Shown here piece after piece: positions 10,604 through 18,965 of a DNA stretch of 64,000 nt. Location of the stretch: positions 4,303,001 through 4,367,000 of the forward strand of contig NZ_CP010951.1 of assembly GCF_001580455.1 (NCBI RefSeq), in the 5' to 3' direction. A model generated the notes under the pieces. The model made no database searches and was not told the DNA's origin. It was given only the letters and a program-made list of their open reading frames with translations. The stretch is from Ramlibacter tataouinensis. Lineage in GTDB: Bacteria > Pseudomonadota > Gammaproteobacteria > Burkholderiales > Burkholderiaceae_C. A program made the position numbers and the translations under genes. Numbering within the stretch: position 1 is the first letter of the stretch; every line of letters begins with the position of its first letter.

Positions 10604-12460
10604 CTATTCCCCGCTCACCACGCCTTCGCGTCGCGGGTCGGCGCCGCCAAAGAGGCCGGTGGGGGTCTTCTGGATCGCCTGCAGGCCGCTCGTCATGCTC
10701 TGCTCGCGCACTTCCGCACCGCGCCTTCGCAGTGCATCGACCAGCGCCGGCGGGAAGCGTTGCTCCTCCAGCAGGGTCGGGCCGTTCAGCGAGCCGAAGT
10801 TGGGCAGGTCGATGGCCTGTTGCGCGTTCAGCCCCCAGTTGAGCACCCCGTACAGCGCCTTCGCGGTGTAGTGGATGATGATCGCGCCCCCCGGGCTGCC
10901 GGCGCTCATCACGAACTGGCCGGTGGCCTTGTCGAACACCAGCGTGGGCGCCATCGAGGAGCGGGGCCGCTTGCCCGGCTGCACGCGGTTGGCGATGGGC
11001 TGGCCCTGGGCGTCGGCGGGCGCGAAGCTGAAGTCGGTGAGCTCGTTGTTCAGCATGAAGCCGCCGGGGCCGCCCTTGACGCTCACCATCTGCCGGACGC
11101 CGAACTGGTCCTCGATCGTCGTGGTCATCGCCAGTGCATTGCCGTACGCATCCGCGATGCTGATGTGCGAGGTGCCGTGTTCCACCTGCTCGGGCATGGG
11201 CGCGTGGGCGCTCCGGGCAGCCCCGGGCGTCCCGGGTGTTCCGGGCCTGGCGGTCTTCATGCTCTGGCCGGCGGGGGAAGCGTCGATCAGCTTCGCGCGC
11301 GCTTCCAGGTAGGCTGGGGCCAGCAGGCTCATCCAGCTGCCGGCCGGCGGTTGGACGAAATCGGGATCGGCCACGTACTGGCCGCGGTCCGCGAAGGCCA
11401 GGCGCGCCGCTTCGGTGTACAGGTGAAGCCAGTCCGCGCTTGGCACGGGCCCGGTCGTCCCCGGCGTGCCGCCCATGCCGCTGGTGAGCGCCATGCCGGC
11501 GGCCGGCGTGTGGTTCAGGATGCCGAGAATCTGCCCGACCGCGATCGCGCCGGAACCGGGCGGCGGGAAGCCGCAGATCCGGTAGTCCTTGCCGCGCGCA
11601 GCATAGTCGTGGCAGATCGGCGCCCGCTTCTTCGGCTGGTAGTTGGCCAGGTCCGCCAGCGAGAGCCGGCCGGGATTGGTCGGGTGCGAGCGCACCTTGT
11701 TCACGATGGCCTGTGCCACCTCGCCTTCGAGCAGCCCCTTGGAGCCTTCGGCCGCGATCTTGCGCAGCACTGCGGCCAGTTCCGGATTGCGCAGCACCTG
11801 GCCGACTTCCAGCGCCTGGCCATCCGCGCGATAGAAATAGGCCGCGGCCACCGGGTCCTTCTTCAGGTGGGCGTCCGCCTTGACCAGCGTGTTCAGCCGG
11901 ATGCTGACCTTGAAGCCCTGGTCGGCCAGCGTGATGGCCGGCTGGAACAGGGTCGCCCAGGGCAGGCGGCCGTGCTGGCGGTGCGCCGCCTCCAGCATGC
12001 GCACTGCGCCGGGCACGCCCACCGAGCGTCCCCCGACGACGGCCTCGTTGAAGGCCAGGGGTTTGCCGTCGGCGCCGATGAACAGCCTATCGTCCGCAGC
12101 GGCCGGCGCCGTCTCGCGGCCGTCGAAGGCCTCGACCTCCTTGCCGTCGAAGTGCAGCAGGAAGGCGCCGCCGCCGATGCCGCTGGACTGGGGCTCCACC
12201 AGCGACAGCACCATCTGAACCGCGATGGCGGCGTCGACGGCCGAGCCGCCGGCCTTGAGGATCTGGTAGCCGGCGTCCGTTGCCAGCGGGTTCGCGGCGG
12301 CGACCGCGAACCGGCTGGTGGCCCAGCCGGGTTTGGCGCTGAAGCCCGACGAGCCTTCCGGCTGGTCGGGGATGGCGTAGTTGAGGTCGGAGCCGGAAGG
12401 GGCGCTCGCGCAGGCGGCGAGCAGCCAGGCTGCGAACAGCAGCGAGAGCCTGGTCTTCAT
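10604..12460 (-). CDS. ggt: Gamma-glutamyltransferase, predicted lipoprotein
   Basis: 618-residue glutathione hydrolase/gamma-glutamyltransferase, an Ntn hydrolase that cleaves itself before a catalytic Thr. The Thr is in EHGTSHISIAD (T430), starting the small subunit; GSPGGAIIIHYT and RPRSSMAPTLVF motifs of the small subunit follow. The N-terminus has a signal peptide ending in a lipobox-like LLAACAS, so it should be anchored in the periplasm or outer membrane rather than soluble as in E. coli. Just before the cleavage site is a low-complexity stretch PGTPGTPGAARS, and another Gly/Thr-rich insert lies near 300. GGAGA supports the ATG. It converges with the YihY gene. Confidence 0.93.
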   Translation of the reverse strand: MKTRLSLLFAAWLLAACASAPSGSDLNYAIPDQPEGSSGFSAKPGWATSRFAVAAANPLATDAGYQILKAGGSAVDAAIAVQMVLSLVEPQSSGIGGGAFLLHFDGKEVEAFDGRETAPAAADDRLFIGADGKPLAFNEAVVGGRSVGVPGAVRMLEAAHRQHGRLPWATLFQPAITLADQGFKVSIRLNTLVKADAHLKKDPVAAAYFYRADGQALEVGQVLRNPELAAVLRKIAAEGSKGLLEGEVAQAIVNKVRSHPTNPGRLSLADLANYQPKKRAPICHDYAARGKDYRICGFPPPGSGAIAVGQILGILNHTPAAGMALTSGMGGTPGTTGPVPSADWLHLYTEAARLAFADRGQYVADPDFVQPPAGSWMSLLAPAYLEARAKLIDASPAGQSMKTARPGTPGTPGAARSAHAPMPEQVEHGTSHISIADAYGNALAMTTTIEDQFGVRQMVSVKGGPGGFMLNNELTDFSFAPADAQGQPIANRVQPGKRPRSSMAPTLVFDKATGQFVMSAGSPGGAIIIHYTAKALYGVLNWGLNAQQAIDLPNFGSLNGPTLLEEQRFPPALVDALRRRGAEVREQSMTSGLQAIQKTPTGLFGGADPRREGVVSGE

Positions 12461-12517
12461 CGCATCTCCTCGGCCGGGGCCCCGAAGGCCGCCGGGAGAT
12501 GCATCGTAGTCACAGGA

Positions 12518-13276
12518 TCAGCGGGGTGCCAGGCGGATCGCACCGTCCAGGCGGATCACTTCGCCGTTCAGCATGTCGTTCTCGAAGATGTGCTTGGCGA
12601 GCTTGGCGTAGTCTTCCGGGGTGCCCAGGCGCGAGGGGAAGGGCACGGAAGCGGCCAGCGAATCCTGCACTTCCTTGGGCATGCCGAACATCATGGGCGT
12701 GCCGAAGATGCCGGGGGCAATGGTCATGTTGCGGATGCCATTGCGCGCAAGGTCGCGCGCGATCGGCAGCGTCATGCCCACCACGCCGCCCTTGGACGCG
12801 CTGTACGCGGCCTGGCCGATCTGTCCGTCATAGGCCGCGACCGAAGCCGTCGAGATCAGGCAGCCGCGCTCGCCGGTGGACTCGGGCTCGTTCTTGCTCA
12901 TCGCGTCGGCCGCCAGCCGGATCATGTTGAAGCTGCCCACCAGGTTGACCATGATGGTCTTGGTGTAGAGGCCCAGGTTGTGGGCGCCGTTCTTCCCCAC
13001 GGTTTTCTCGGCCGGCGCGATGCCGGCGCAGTTGACCAGCCCCATCAGCTTGCCCATGGAAACGGCCTTGGCCACCACCGCCTGGCCATCGGCTTCCTGG
13101 CTCACGTCGCACTTGACGAAGGCCCCGCCGATCTCCTTGGCGATCGCTTCGCCCTTGTCGGCCTGCATGTCGGCGATGACGACCTTGCCGCCGTTGGCCG
13201 CCAGCATGCGCGCCGTGCCTTCACCCAGCCCGGAAGCGCCCCCGGTGACGATGAAGACCTTGCCCTTGATTTCCAT
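12518..13276 (-). CDS. SDR-family 3-hydroxyacyl-CoA dehydrogenase (HSD10-like)
   Basis: 252-residue short-chain dehydrogenase with the NAD-binding GGASGLGEGTA motif at the N-terminus, NCAGIAPAEKTVGK, and the catalytic YSASKGG (Y158, K162). It most resembles type 2 3-hydroxyacyl-CoA dehydrogenases (HSD17B10 group), which oxidise 3-hydroxyacyl- or 2-methyl-3-hydroxybutyryl-CoA in fatty acid or isoleucine breakdown. The frame is open upstream for 57 more codons, but the ATG at 13276 has AGGAGC 5 nt before it and starts the Rossmann fold. A 16-bp perfect-arm palindrome lies 20 bp upstream, suggesting a dedicated repressor or MerR/TetR-type regulator. Confidence 0.92.
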   Translation of the reverse strand: MEIKGKVFIVTGGASGLGEGTARMLAANGGKVVIADMQADKGEAIAKEIGGAFVKCDVSQEADGQAVVAKAVSMGKLMGLVNCAGIAPAEKTVGKNGAHNLGLYTKTIMVNLVGSFNMIRLAADAMSKNEPESTGERGCLISTASVAAYDGQIGQAAYSASKGGVVGMTLPIARDLARNGIRNMTIAPGIFGTPMMFGMPKEVQDSLAASVPFPSRLGTPEDYAKLAKHIFENDMLNGEVIRLDGAIRLAPR

Positions 13277-13288
13277 GAATGCTCCTGC

Positions 13289-13316
13289 ATTGACGTTGAC
13301 GTAAGCGTCAATTATG
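13289..13316 (-). promoter_or_regulatory. Palindromic operator and -10 element upstream of the SDR gene
   Basis: TTGACGTAAGCGTCAA (13296-13311) has two perfect 6-bp arms around TAAG, and a third TTGACG half-site abuts it at 13290-13295. On the minus strand CATAAT (13311-13316) is a plausible -10, so the palindrome would sit at the transcription start, a repressor-like place. The pattern recalls operators of regulators of acyl-CoA/branched-chain amino acid catabolism (LiuR type), from memory only. No convincing -35 is seen. Confidence 0.6.
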
Positions 13317-13417
13317 CCGGGGGCAATGCCGGCGCCGTCGGACAGGCTCATGCACGGCGGTTGGCTTTTCCTGAAACCGGAACGGCTGCAACCGGGATGG
13401 CTGAACTGCTGGGCCCA

Positions 13418-13520
13418 AGGGGCGCAAATAAAAAAGCCCCGATGCAAGCATCGAGGCGAGCGTCGCTACGCTCCCTCGCCCGTGGGGCGCAATAAAAAAG
13501 CCCCGATGCAAGCATCGGGG
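13418..13520 (-). terminator. Tandemly duplicated Rho-independent terminator downstream of the phasin gene
   Basis: Two copies of GGGGCGCAAxTAAAAAAGCCCCGATGCAAGCATCG occur about 63 bp apart (from 13418 and from 13484). The copy nearer phaP (13496-13520) forms GCCCCGATG-CAAG-CATCGGGGC followed on the minus strand by T6, an excellent terminator; the distal copy (13433-13457) has lost part of its outer stem (CGAGGC). The gap between the SDR gene and phaP is 398 bp; 13521-13674 shows nothing I recognise. Confidence 0.8.
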
Positions 13521-13674
13521 CTAAGGGATCCCTGAACCCTAGAGGGTGTCGAAAGGACCCGAGGAGACAACCTGGAGAAACTTCGATCGATACGAAAGTG
13601 TCGCGGAGGTTCGTCGGATTTTGTAGAGCTCCTACCCCACAGCTGGGGGCAGGATGCCTGGCTTCAAGACCTGG

Positions 13675-14217
13675 TTAGCGCTTGCGCGAGCTGGTCTTGG
13701 TGGCGTTCACGGCCTGGGCCGAGACGGCCTGGATGTTGGCTTCGGCGACGTCAGCGGCTTGCTTGACGGCCTTTTGCACGGATTCCAGGGCGTTGTTGCC
13801 GGCGGCAACGGCGCTCTTGAACACGGCGACGGCGGTTTCGCTGCCAGCCGGTGCGTTCTTGGCGGCGTTGTCCACGAGGGCCATGAACTTCTTCTGGGCT
13901 TCGGTGGCTTGCGATTCGATCGCCTTGCCGAACTCGCTGCCGGTGCCGGAAGCGATTTCGTACAGGTGACGGCTGTAGGCCACGGTCTTCTCGGCCAGGG
14001 GCTGGAACAGCGAGGCTTGCAGGGCCACCAGTTCCTGGGCGTCCTTGACGCTCAGGATGGCTTGGCTGGTGCCGGCGGCTTCGGCCATGGCGGCGCGAGC
14101 GGCGGTCATGTTCAGCTCGACGAGCTTCTCGACGCCTTCGAAGGCCTTGTTGGTCAGGCCGAAGAGGGTTTCGACGCCGGCTTTTTGGGAGGCGAGGACT
14201 TGTTCAGCGGTCAGCAT
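13675..14217 (-). CDS. phaP: Phasin (polyhydroxyalkanoate granule-associated protein)
   Basis: 180-residue, Ala-rich, almost wholly helical protein with the phasin family opening (LTAEQVLASQKAGVETLFGL) and the VKDAQELVALQASLFQPLAEK segment; the C-terminus ends in basic TSSRKR. Phasins coat PHA granules and control their size and number. GGAGA lies 7-8 nt before the ATG. It has its own promoter (TTGCAA-N16-TACAAT), an upstream palindrome and a strong terminator, so it is a monocistronic unit, as usual for this abundant protein. No PHA synthase or phaR is in the window. Confidence 0.94.
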   Translation of the reverse strand: MLTAEQVLASQKAGVETLFGLTNKAFEGVEKLVELNMTAARAAMAEAAGTSQAILSVKDAQELVALQASLFQPLAEKTVAYSRHLYEIASGTGSEFGKAIESQATEAQKKFMALVDNAAKNAPAGSETAVAVFKSAVAAGNNALESVQKAVKQAADVAEANIQAVSAQAVNATKTSSRKR

Positions 14218-14301
14218 ATGTAATTCTCCAATGGTGAGTGAGGGTGAATCTTCCTGCGCTGACCCCGGCTTGCCGTTTTGGTGCAGTGCAGCATGGATGC
14301 A

Positions 14302-14329
14302 ATTGTAGGGATGTCCTGACCGTTTGCAA
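14302..14329 (-). promoter_or_regulatory. phaP promoter (TTGCAA-N16-TACAAT)
   Basis: On the minus strand -35 TTGCAA (14324-14329) and -10 TACAAT (14302-14307) are separated by 16 bp, about 85 nt before the phaP ATG. Just upstream of the -35 lies TTGTTGCG-T-CGCAGCAA (14337-14353), a palindrome with 7 of 8 paired positions, and TGCAGTGCAGCA lies downstream of the -10. TGC/GCA-rich palindromes are known at PhaR-repressed phasin promoters, so these are candidate PhaR sites (inference). Confidence 0.65.
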
Positions 14330-14404
14330 GAGTTTTTTGTTGCGTCGCAGCAAACTAGTACTGCTCACCTAAATCCGGGCCTCCGGGCCGACAATATTCG
14401 GTTA

Positions 14405-15334
14405 ATGCGGGCCTTTTATGCCACCCAGTTCACCCTGCAGTTGCCGCCGGGGCACCGCTTTCCCATGGCGAAGTACCAGCTGCTGCGTGAGCGCCTGGCG
14501 GCCGAGCTGCCCCAGCTGGAGCTCGCCCAGGCGCCGGCGGCGACCGATGGCGAGCTGGCCCTGGTCCACAGCCCGGCCTACATCCAGGCGATCAGTGACG
14601 GCTCCGTGGACCCCCGCATCCTGCGGGAGATCGGCCTGCCCTGGAGCCCGGCCATGGCCGAGCGCGCGCGGCGCTCGGTCGGCGCGACGATCGCCGCCTG
14701 CCGGGCCGCATTCCGGGAGGGCATGGCCGCCAACATCGCGGGCGGCACCCACCATGCCTATGCCGACCGGGGCGGCGGCTTCTGCGTCTTCAATGATGCG
14801 GCCGTGGCGGCCCGGCTGATGCAGGCCGAGTGGCTGCGCTCGCATCCGCGCGGCCTGCGGGTGGCCATCGTGGACCTGGACGTGCACCAGGGCAACGGCA
14901 CGGCGCACATCTTCCGCGGCGACGATTCGGTGTTCACGCTGTCGATGCACGCCCAGAAGAACTTCCCGTCCCGCAAGGAGCCCAGCGACCTCGATGTCGA
15001 CCTGCCGGATGGCTGCCGCGACGAGGAGTACCTGCTGGCGCTGGAGCAGGCCCTGGCGGAACTCGACCGCCGCTTCGATCCCGGGCTGGTGATCTACCTG
15101 GCCGGCGCCGACCCCCACGAGGGCGACCGGCTGGGCCGACTGAAACTGACCTGGGACGGCCTGGAGGCGCGCGACCGGCGTGTTTTCGACTGGGCCTGGG
15201 CGCGGGGCCTGCCGCTGGCCTTCGCCATGGCGGGCGGCTATGGCGTGCGGATCGAGGACACGGTGCAGGCGCAGGTCACCACCTTTAGAGTGGGGACGCA
15301 GTACGCGGCGCGCTGGCAGAATCGCTCGCGATGA
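14405..15334 (+). CDS. Histone deacetylase family protein (acetylpolyamine amidohydrolase-like)
   Basis: 309-residue zinc hydrolase of the arginase/deacetylase fold. Zinc- and catalysis-related motifs are present: GGTHHAYADRGGGFCVFND (paired His and the following segment), DLDVHQGNG (zinc-binding Asp and His) and AGADPHEGDRLG (second Asp). Bacterial members deacetylate small molecules or acetyl-lysine; the substrate is not known. The frame is open upstream, but the first 27 codons lie over the phaP promoter and the ATG at 14405 starts the family homology (MRAFYATQF); no good Shine-Dalgarno is seen. It heads a run of ATGA-coupled genes (15331, 15774, 16493). Confidence 0.88.
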   Translation: MRAFYATQFTLQLPPGHRFPMAKYQLLRERLAAELPQLELAQAPAATDGELALVHSPAYIQAISDGSVDPRILREIGLPWSPAMAERARRSVGATIAACRAAFREGMAANIAGGTHHAYADRGGGFCVFNDAAVAARLMQAEWLRSHPRGLRVAIVDLDVHQGNGTAHIFRGDDSVFTLSMHAQKNFPSRKEPSDLDVDLPDGCRDEEYLLALEQALAELDRRFDPGLVIYLAGADPHEGDRLGRLKLTWDGLEARDRRVFDWAWARGLPLAFAMAGGYGVRIEDTVQAQVTTFRVGTQYAARWQNRSR

Positions 15335-15798
15335 GCGATCCGACACCAACAGCACCGCAAGCCGAGCCGCGCGATGGCTATCGCGCCTTCCGCACCATCT
15401 CCACCCGCTGGATGGACAACGACGCCTACGGCCACGTCAACAACGTCGTCTACTACAGCTGGTTCGACACCGCGGTGAACGCGCACCTGATCGAGCAGGG
15501 CGCGCTCGACATCCACGACAGCCCGGTGATCGGTCTGGTGGTCGAGACCCAGTGCAACTACTTCGCCTCGGTCGAGTTCCCGCAGGCCGTGGAGGCGGGG
15601 CTGCGGGTCGCGCGCCTGGGCAAGTCCAGCGTGCGCTACGAGGTGGGCCTGTTCGTGCAGGGCGAGCCGATGACCGCGGCCAAGGGCCACTTCGTGCACG
15701 TCTACGTGGATCGCGAGACGCGGCGGCCGGTGCCGCTGCCCGCCAAGCTCAAGTCCGTCCTGGAGGCCTTGCAATGTCCCATGCCGTCAGCACGGTGA
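15331..15798 (+). CDS. 4HBT-superfamily acyl-CoA thioesterase (YbgC/FcbC type)
   Basis: 155-residue single-hotdog thioesterase. The family motif DNDAYGHVNNVVYYSWFDTAV places the conserved Asp within the N-terminal 40 residues, as in 4-hydroxybenzoyl-CoA and YbgC-type thioesterases hydrolysing acyl-CoA. The ATG overlaps the TGA of the deacetylase gene, and its own end overlaps the nitroreductase gene by 25 bp, so all three should be translated together. The acyl substrate is unknown. Confidence 0.9.
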   Translation: MSDPTPTAPQAEPRDGYRAFRTISTRWMDNDAYGHVNNVVYYSWFDTAVNAHLIEQGALDIHDSPVIGLVVETQCNYFASVEFPQAVEAGLRVARLGKSSVRYEVGLFVQGEPMTAAKGHFVHVYVDRETRRPVPLPAKLKSVLEALQCPMPSAR

Positions 15799-16496
15799 TC
15801 GGCGACCCCGCCAGCGTGGATGCGGCCATCGAGAGCCGCTTCTCCACCCGCGCCTTCCTGCCGAAGCCGGTCTCACGAGACACGATCGCGCACATCCTGC
15901 GGGTGGCCAGCCGCGCGCCTTCCGGCACCAACGTGCAACCCTGGAAGGTCTACGTCCTGCAGGGCCACGGCCGCGACAGCCTGGTCGAGAAGGTGTGCGC
16001 GGCGCATGACGCGGTCTACCTGAACCCGGCGCTGGCCGTGGAGTACCCCGAGGAGTACGACTACTACCCGCAGAAATGGGTTCCGCCGTTCATCGACCGC
16101 CGGCGTGAGAACGGCTGGAGCCTGTATGGCCTGCTGGGCATCGTCAAGGGCGAGAAGGACAAGATGCACGCGCAGCACCATCGCAACTTCCGGTTCTTCG
16201 ACGCGCCGGTCGGGCTGATGTTCACGCTGGATCGCATCCTGGGGCGCGGCTCGCTGGTGGACTACGGCATGTTCCTGCAGAGCATCATGGTCGCCGCCCG
16301 GGCGCAGGGGCTGCACACCTGCCCGCAGGCGGCCTGGCTCAGTTTTTCGAAGGTCGTGCTGCCGCACATCGGCGCCGGCCCCGAGGAAATGCTGGTCTGC
16401 GGCATGTCGCTTGGCTACGCCGACGAAAGCGCCACGGTGAACACCTTCCATACGCCGCGCATGCCGGTCGAGGAATTCACCAGCTGGGTCGAATGA
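15774..16496 (+). CDS. Nitroreductase family FMN-dependent oxidoreductase
   Basis: 240-residue flavoprotein with the FMN-binding SRFSTRAF near the N-terminus, SRAPSGTNVQPWKVYV, and a C-terminal CGMSLGYAD motif. Members reduce nitro groups, quinones or enones with NAD(P)H; this one is close to the 220-240 residue group acting on nitroaromatics or quinones. The ATG at 15774 lies inside the thioesterase gene, with TGGAGG 8 nt upstream; the long frame before it is a shadow of the upstream genes. The end overlaps the antiporter start (ATGA). Confidence 0.9.
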   Translation: MSHAVSTVIGDPASVDAAIESRFSTRAFLPKPVSRDTIAHILRVASRAPSGTNVQPWKVYVLQGHGRDSLVEKVCAAHDAVYLNPALAVEYPEEYDYYPQKWVPPFIDRRRENGWSLYGLLGIVKGEKDKMHAQHHRNFRFFDAPVGLMFTLDRILGRGSLVDYGMFLQSIMVAARAQGLHTCPQAAWLSFSKVVLPHIGAGPEEMLVCGMSLGYADESATVNTFHTPRMPVEEFTSWVE

Positions 16497-17932
16497 GCGG
16501 CTCGCCGATGAGGGGCCGCTTCACCCGATTCGCGCAATTCCTGTCTTTCGCGGCCGTCTCGGGCCTGCCGTCTGCCGTCTTCGCCGCGGAGTTCGACGGC
16601 CGCGCGCTTTCGCCCGCCTGGGGCCTGCCGTTCGCGGGCATCCTGCTATCCATCGCGCTGATGCCGCTGGTCGTGCCCCGGCTGTGGCATCACCACTACG
16701 GCAAGGTCACGGCGGCCTGGGCGCTGGCTTTCCTCGCGCCATTTGCCTGGGTGTTCGGGCCCGGCCTCGCAGGGGAGCAGCTGGTCCATGTGGCGCTGGG
16801 CGAATATCTTCCCTTCGTCATCCTGCTGACCGCGCTGTTCACCGTTTCCGGGGGCATCTACATCCGTGGCAACCTGCGCGGCAGCCCCGGCGTCAACACG
16901 GCCATCCTGGCCATCGGCGCGGTGCTCGCGAGTTTCATGGGGACCACCGGCGCATCGATGCTGCTGATCCGCCCGCTGATCCGCGCCAATGACAACCGGC
17001 GGCACAAGACGCACGTCTTCGTCTTCTTCATCTTCATCGTGTCGAACGCCGGCGGCTCGCTCACGCCGCTGGGCGACCCGCCGCTGTTCCTCGGCTTCCT
17101 GCAGGGCGTGGAGTTCTTCTGGACCGTGGGGCACATCCTGCCGGAGACGCTGTTCCTCGTCGGCGCGCTGCTGGCCATCTTCTACGCCATGGACTGGCAC
17201 TACTATCACCGGCGGGAGGAACGGCTGCCCGTGGATCCGACGCCGGACACCACGCGCCTCGGTTTCGATGGCGCCCGAAACTTCTGGCTACTCGCCGCGG
17301 TCGTCGGCCTGGTCCTGCTCAGCGGGTTCTGGAAGACCTCCCGGGGTTTCGAGATCGCAGGCACCCAGGTGGGCCTGCCGGCGCTGGTGCGCGACCTCGG
17401 GCTGCTGGCGGTCACCTGGCTGTCGCTGCGCATCACGCCGGCGCGGGTGCACGAGGACAACCAGTTTTCCTGGGCGCCGATGCAGGAAGTGGCCAAGCTG
17501 TTCGCGGGCATCTTCGTCACCATCGTCCCGGTCATCGCCATGCTGCGCGCGGGGGTCGGCGGTCCCTTCGGTGCCATCGTCGCGGCCGTGACCCGCCCGG
17601 ACGGCAGTCCCGACCCGGCGATGTACTTCTGGGCCTCCGGCACCTTGAGCTCCTTCCTGGACAACGCCCCGACCTACCTGGTGTTCTTCAACACCGCCGG
17701 CGGCGACGCGCAGGTGCTCATGGGCTCGATGGCGACCGCGCTGGCCGCGATTTCCGCCGGCTCCGTGTTCATGGGCGCCAACACCTACATCGGCAACGCG
17801 CCCAATCTCATGGTCCGGGCCATTGTCGAAAGCCGGGGCGAGCGCATGCCCAGCTTCTTCGGCTACATGGCCTGGTCCGGCTGCATACTGGTCCCGCTGT
17901 TCGTGGTCATGACCTTCATCTGGTTTCGCTAG
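16493..17932 (+). CDS. Sodium:proton antiporter (NhaD/ion transporter superfamily)
   Basis: 479-residue integral membrane protein with a signal-like N-terminus followed by around 11-12 hydrophobic segments. Ion-transporter features include MGTTGASMLLIRPLIRAN, SNAGGSLTPLGDPPLFLG and NAPTYLVFF, where paired Gly-rich re-entrant loops hold polar residues in the membrane, as in NhaD-type Na+/H+ antiporters and related ArsB/CitM carriers. It would export Na+ for pH and salt balance. The ATG overlaps the nitroreductase stop; ATG 16508 is an alternative start. Confidence 0.85.
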   Translation: MSGSPMRGRFTRFAQFLSFAAVSGLPSAVFAAEFDGRALSPAWGLPFAGILLSIALMPLVVPRLWHHHYGKVTAAWALAFLAPFAWVFGPGLAGEQLVHVALGEYLPFVILLTALFTVSGGIYIRGNLRGSPGVNTAILAIGAVLASFMGTTGASMLLIRPLIRANDNRRHKTHVFVFFIFIVSNAGGSLTPLGDPPLFLGFLQGVEFFWTVGHILPETLFLVGALLAIFYAMDWHYYHRREERLPVDPTPDTTRLGFDGARNFWLLAAVVGLVLLSGFWKTSRGFEIAGTQVGLPALVRDLGLLAVTWLSLRITPARVHEDNQFSWAPMQEVAKLFAGIFVTIVPVIAMLRAGVGGPFGAIVAAVTRPDGSPDPAMYFWASGTLSSFLDNAPTYLVFFNTAGGDAQVLMGSMATALAAISAGSVFMGANTYIGNAPNLMVRAIVESRGERMPSFFGYMAWSGCILVPLFVVMTFIWFR

Positions 17933-17943
17933 GAGACACACTC

Positions 17944-18924
17944 ATGGACAAGCCCCCCATCCTCGTCGCCCGGGCGATTTTTCCCGAGATCATCGACCAG
18001 CTGCAGCAGCACTTCGAGGTCGAGCACAACCAGGCCGACGAGCTCTGGTCCAAGCAGCAGCTCGCCGCGAAGCTGGCCGGCAAGGCCGGCGCCTTCACCA
18101 CCGGCGGGGAGCGCATCGACGCCGAGACGATGGCCAACGCGCCCGGGCTCAAGATCGTCGCCAACATGGCCGTGGGCTACAACAACTTCGACCTGCCGGC
18201 GATGACGCAGAGGCGGGTGCTGGGTACCAACACGCCGGACGTGCTGACCGAGACGACGGCCGACTTCGGCTTCGCGCTGCTGATGGCGACGGCGCGGCGG
18301 CTGACCGAAAGCGAACATTTCCTGCGCGCAGGCCGCTGGACCCGCTGGAGCTACGACATGTTCTCGGGCCGCGACGTGCATGGTGCGACGCTGGGGATCC
18401 TGGGCATGGGCCGCATCGGCCAAGGCATCGCGCGGCGCGGCGCGCACGGCTTCGGCATGAAGGTGATCTACCACAACCGCTCGCGCCTGGCGCCGCAGCT
18501 CGAGGCCGAATGCAAGGCGCGCTATGTCGGCAAGGAGGAGCTGCTGAAGACCGCCGACCATCTGGTGCTGGTGCTGCCGTACTCGGCCGAGTCGCATCAC
18601 GTGATCGGCGCGGCGGAACTGGCGCTGATGAAGCCCACGGCCACCCTGGTGAACGTGGCGCGCGGCGGCATCGTCGACGATGTCGCGCTGGCGGCGGCCT
18701 TGCGCGAGGGCCGGATCGCCGGCGCCGGCCTTGACGTGTTCGAGGGCGAACCCCAGGTGCACCCGGACCTGCTGAAAGTCCCGAACGTGGTGCTTTCGCC
18801 CCACATCGCGAGCGCGACGGTGCCCACACGCATGGCAATGGCTCAGCTGGCAGCGGACAATCTGATTGGGTTCCTGGTGCACGGCAAGCCGCTCACACCG
18901 CTGAACCCTGAAGTGTTGAACTAA
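17944..18924 (+). CDS. D-2-hydroxyacid dehydrogenase (glyoxylate/hydroxypyruvate reductase-like)
   Basis: 326-residue NAD(P)-dependent dehydrogenase with the Rossmann motif GILGMGRIGQGIARR and the catalytic set: Arg in NVARGGIVDD, Glu in DVFEGEP and His in SPHIASAT. It matches the glyoxylate reductase/D-glycerate dehydrogenase group (GhrB-like), reducing glyoxylate or hydroxypyruvate. The AGGAG 8 nt before the ATG is clear and the gene starts 11 bp after the antiporter, so it is probably in the same operon. Confidence 0.92.
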   Translation: MDKPPILVARAIFPEIIDQLQQHFEVEHNQADELWSKQQLAAKLAGKAGAFTTGGERIDAETMANAPGLKIVANMAVGYNNFDLPAMTQRRVLGTNTPDVLTETTADFGFALLMATARRLTESEHFLRAGRWTRWSYDMFSGRDVHGATLGILGMGRIGQGIARRGAHGFGMKVIYHNRSRLAPQLEAECKARYVGKEELLKTADHLVLVLPYSAESHHVIGAAELALMKPTATLVNVARGGIVDDVALAAALREGRIAGAGLDVFEGEPQVHPDLLKVPNVVLSPHIASATVPTRMAMAQLAADNLIGFLVHGKPLTPLNPEVLN

Positions 18925-18965
18925 GACTAGGTGGCGGGTTACCGGCCACTGGAAAGAAAAAGCCC

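Noticed and set aside
10760..13495. 911-codon plus-strand ORF over ggt and the SDR gene
   Set aside because: It is antisense to two clear genes on the minus strand and shows no domain or plausible ribosome site.
13418..13520. Repeats spaced by 63 bp considered as a CRISPR fragment or insertion element ends
   Set aside because: Each repeat is a self-complementary hairpin with a T-run, there are only two copies, and no cas or transposase gene is near.
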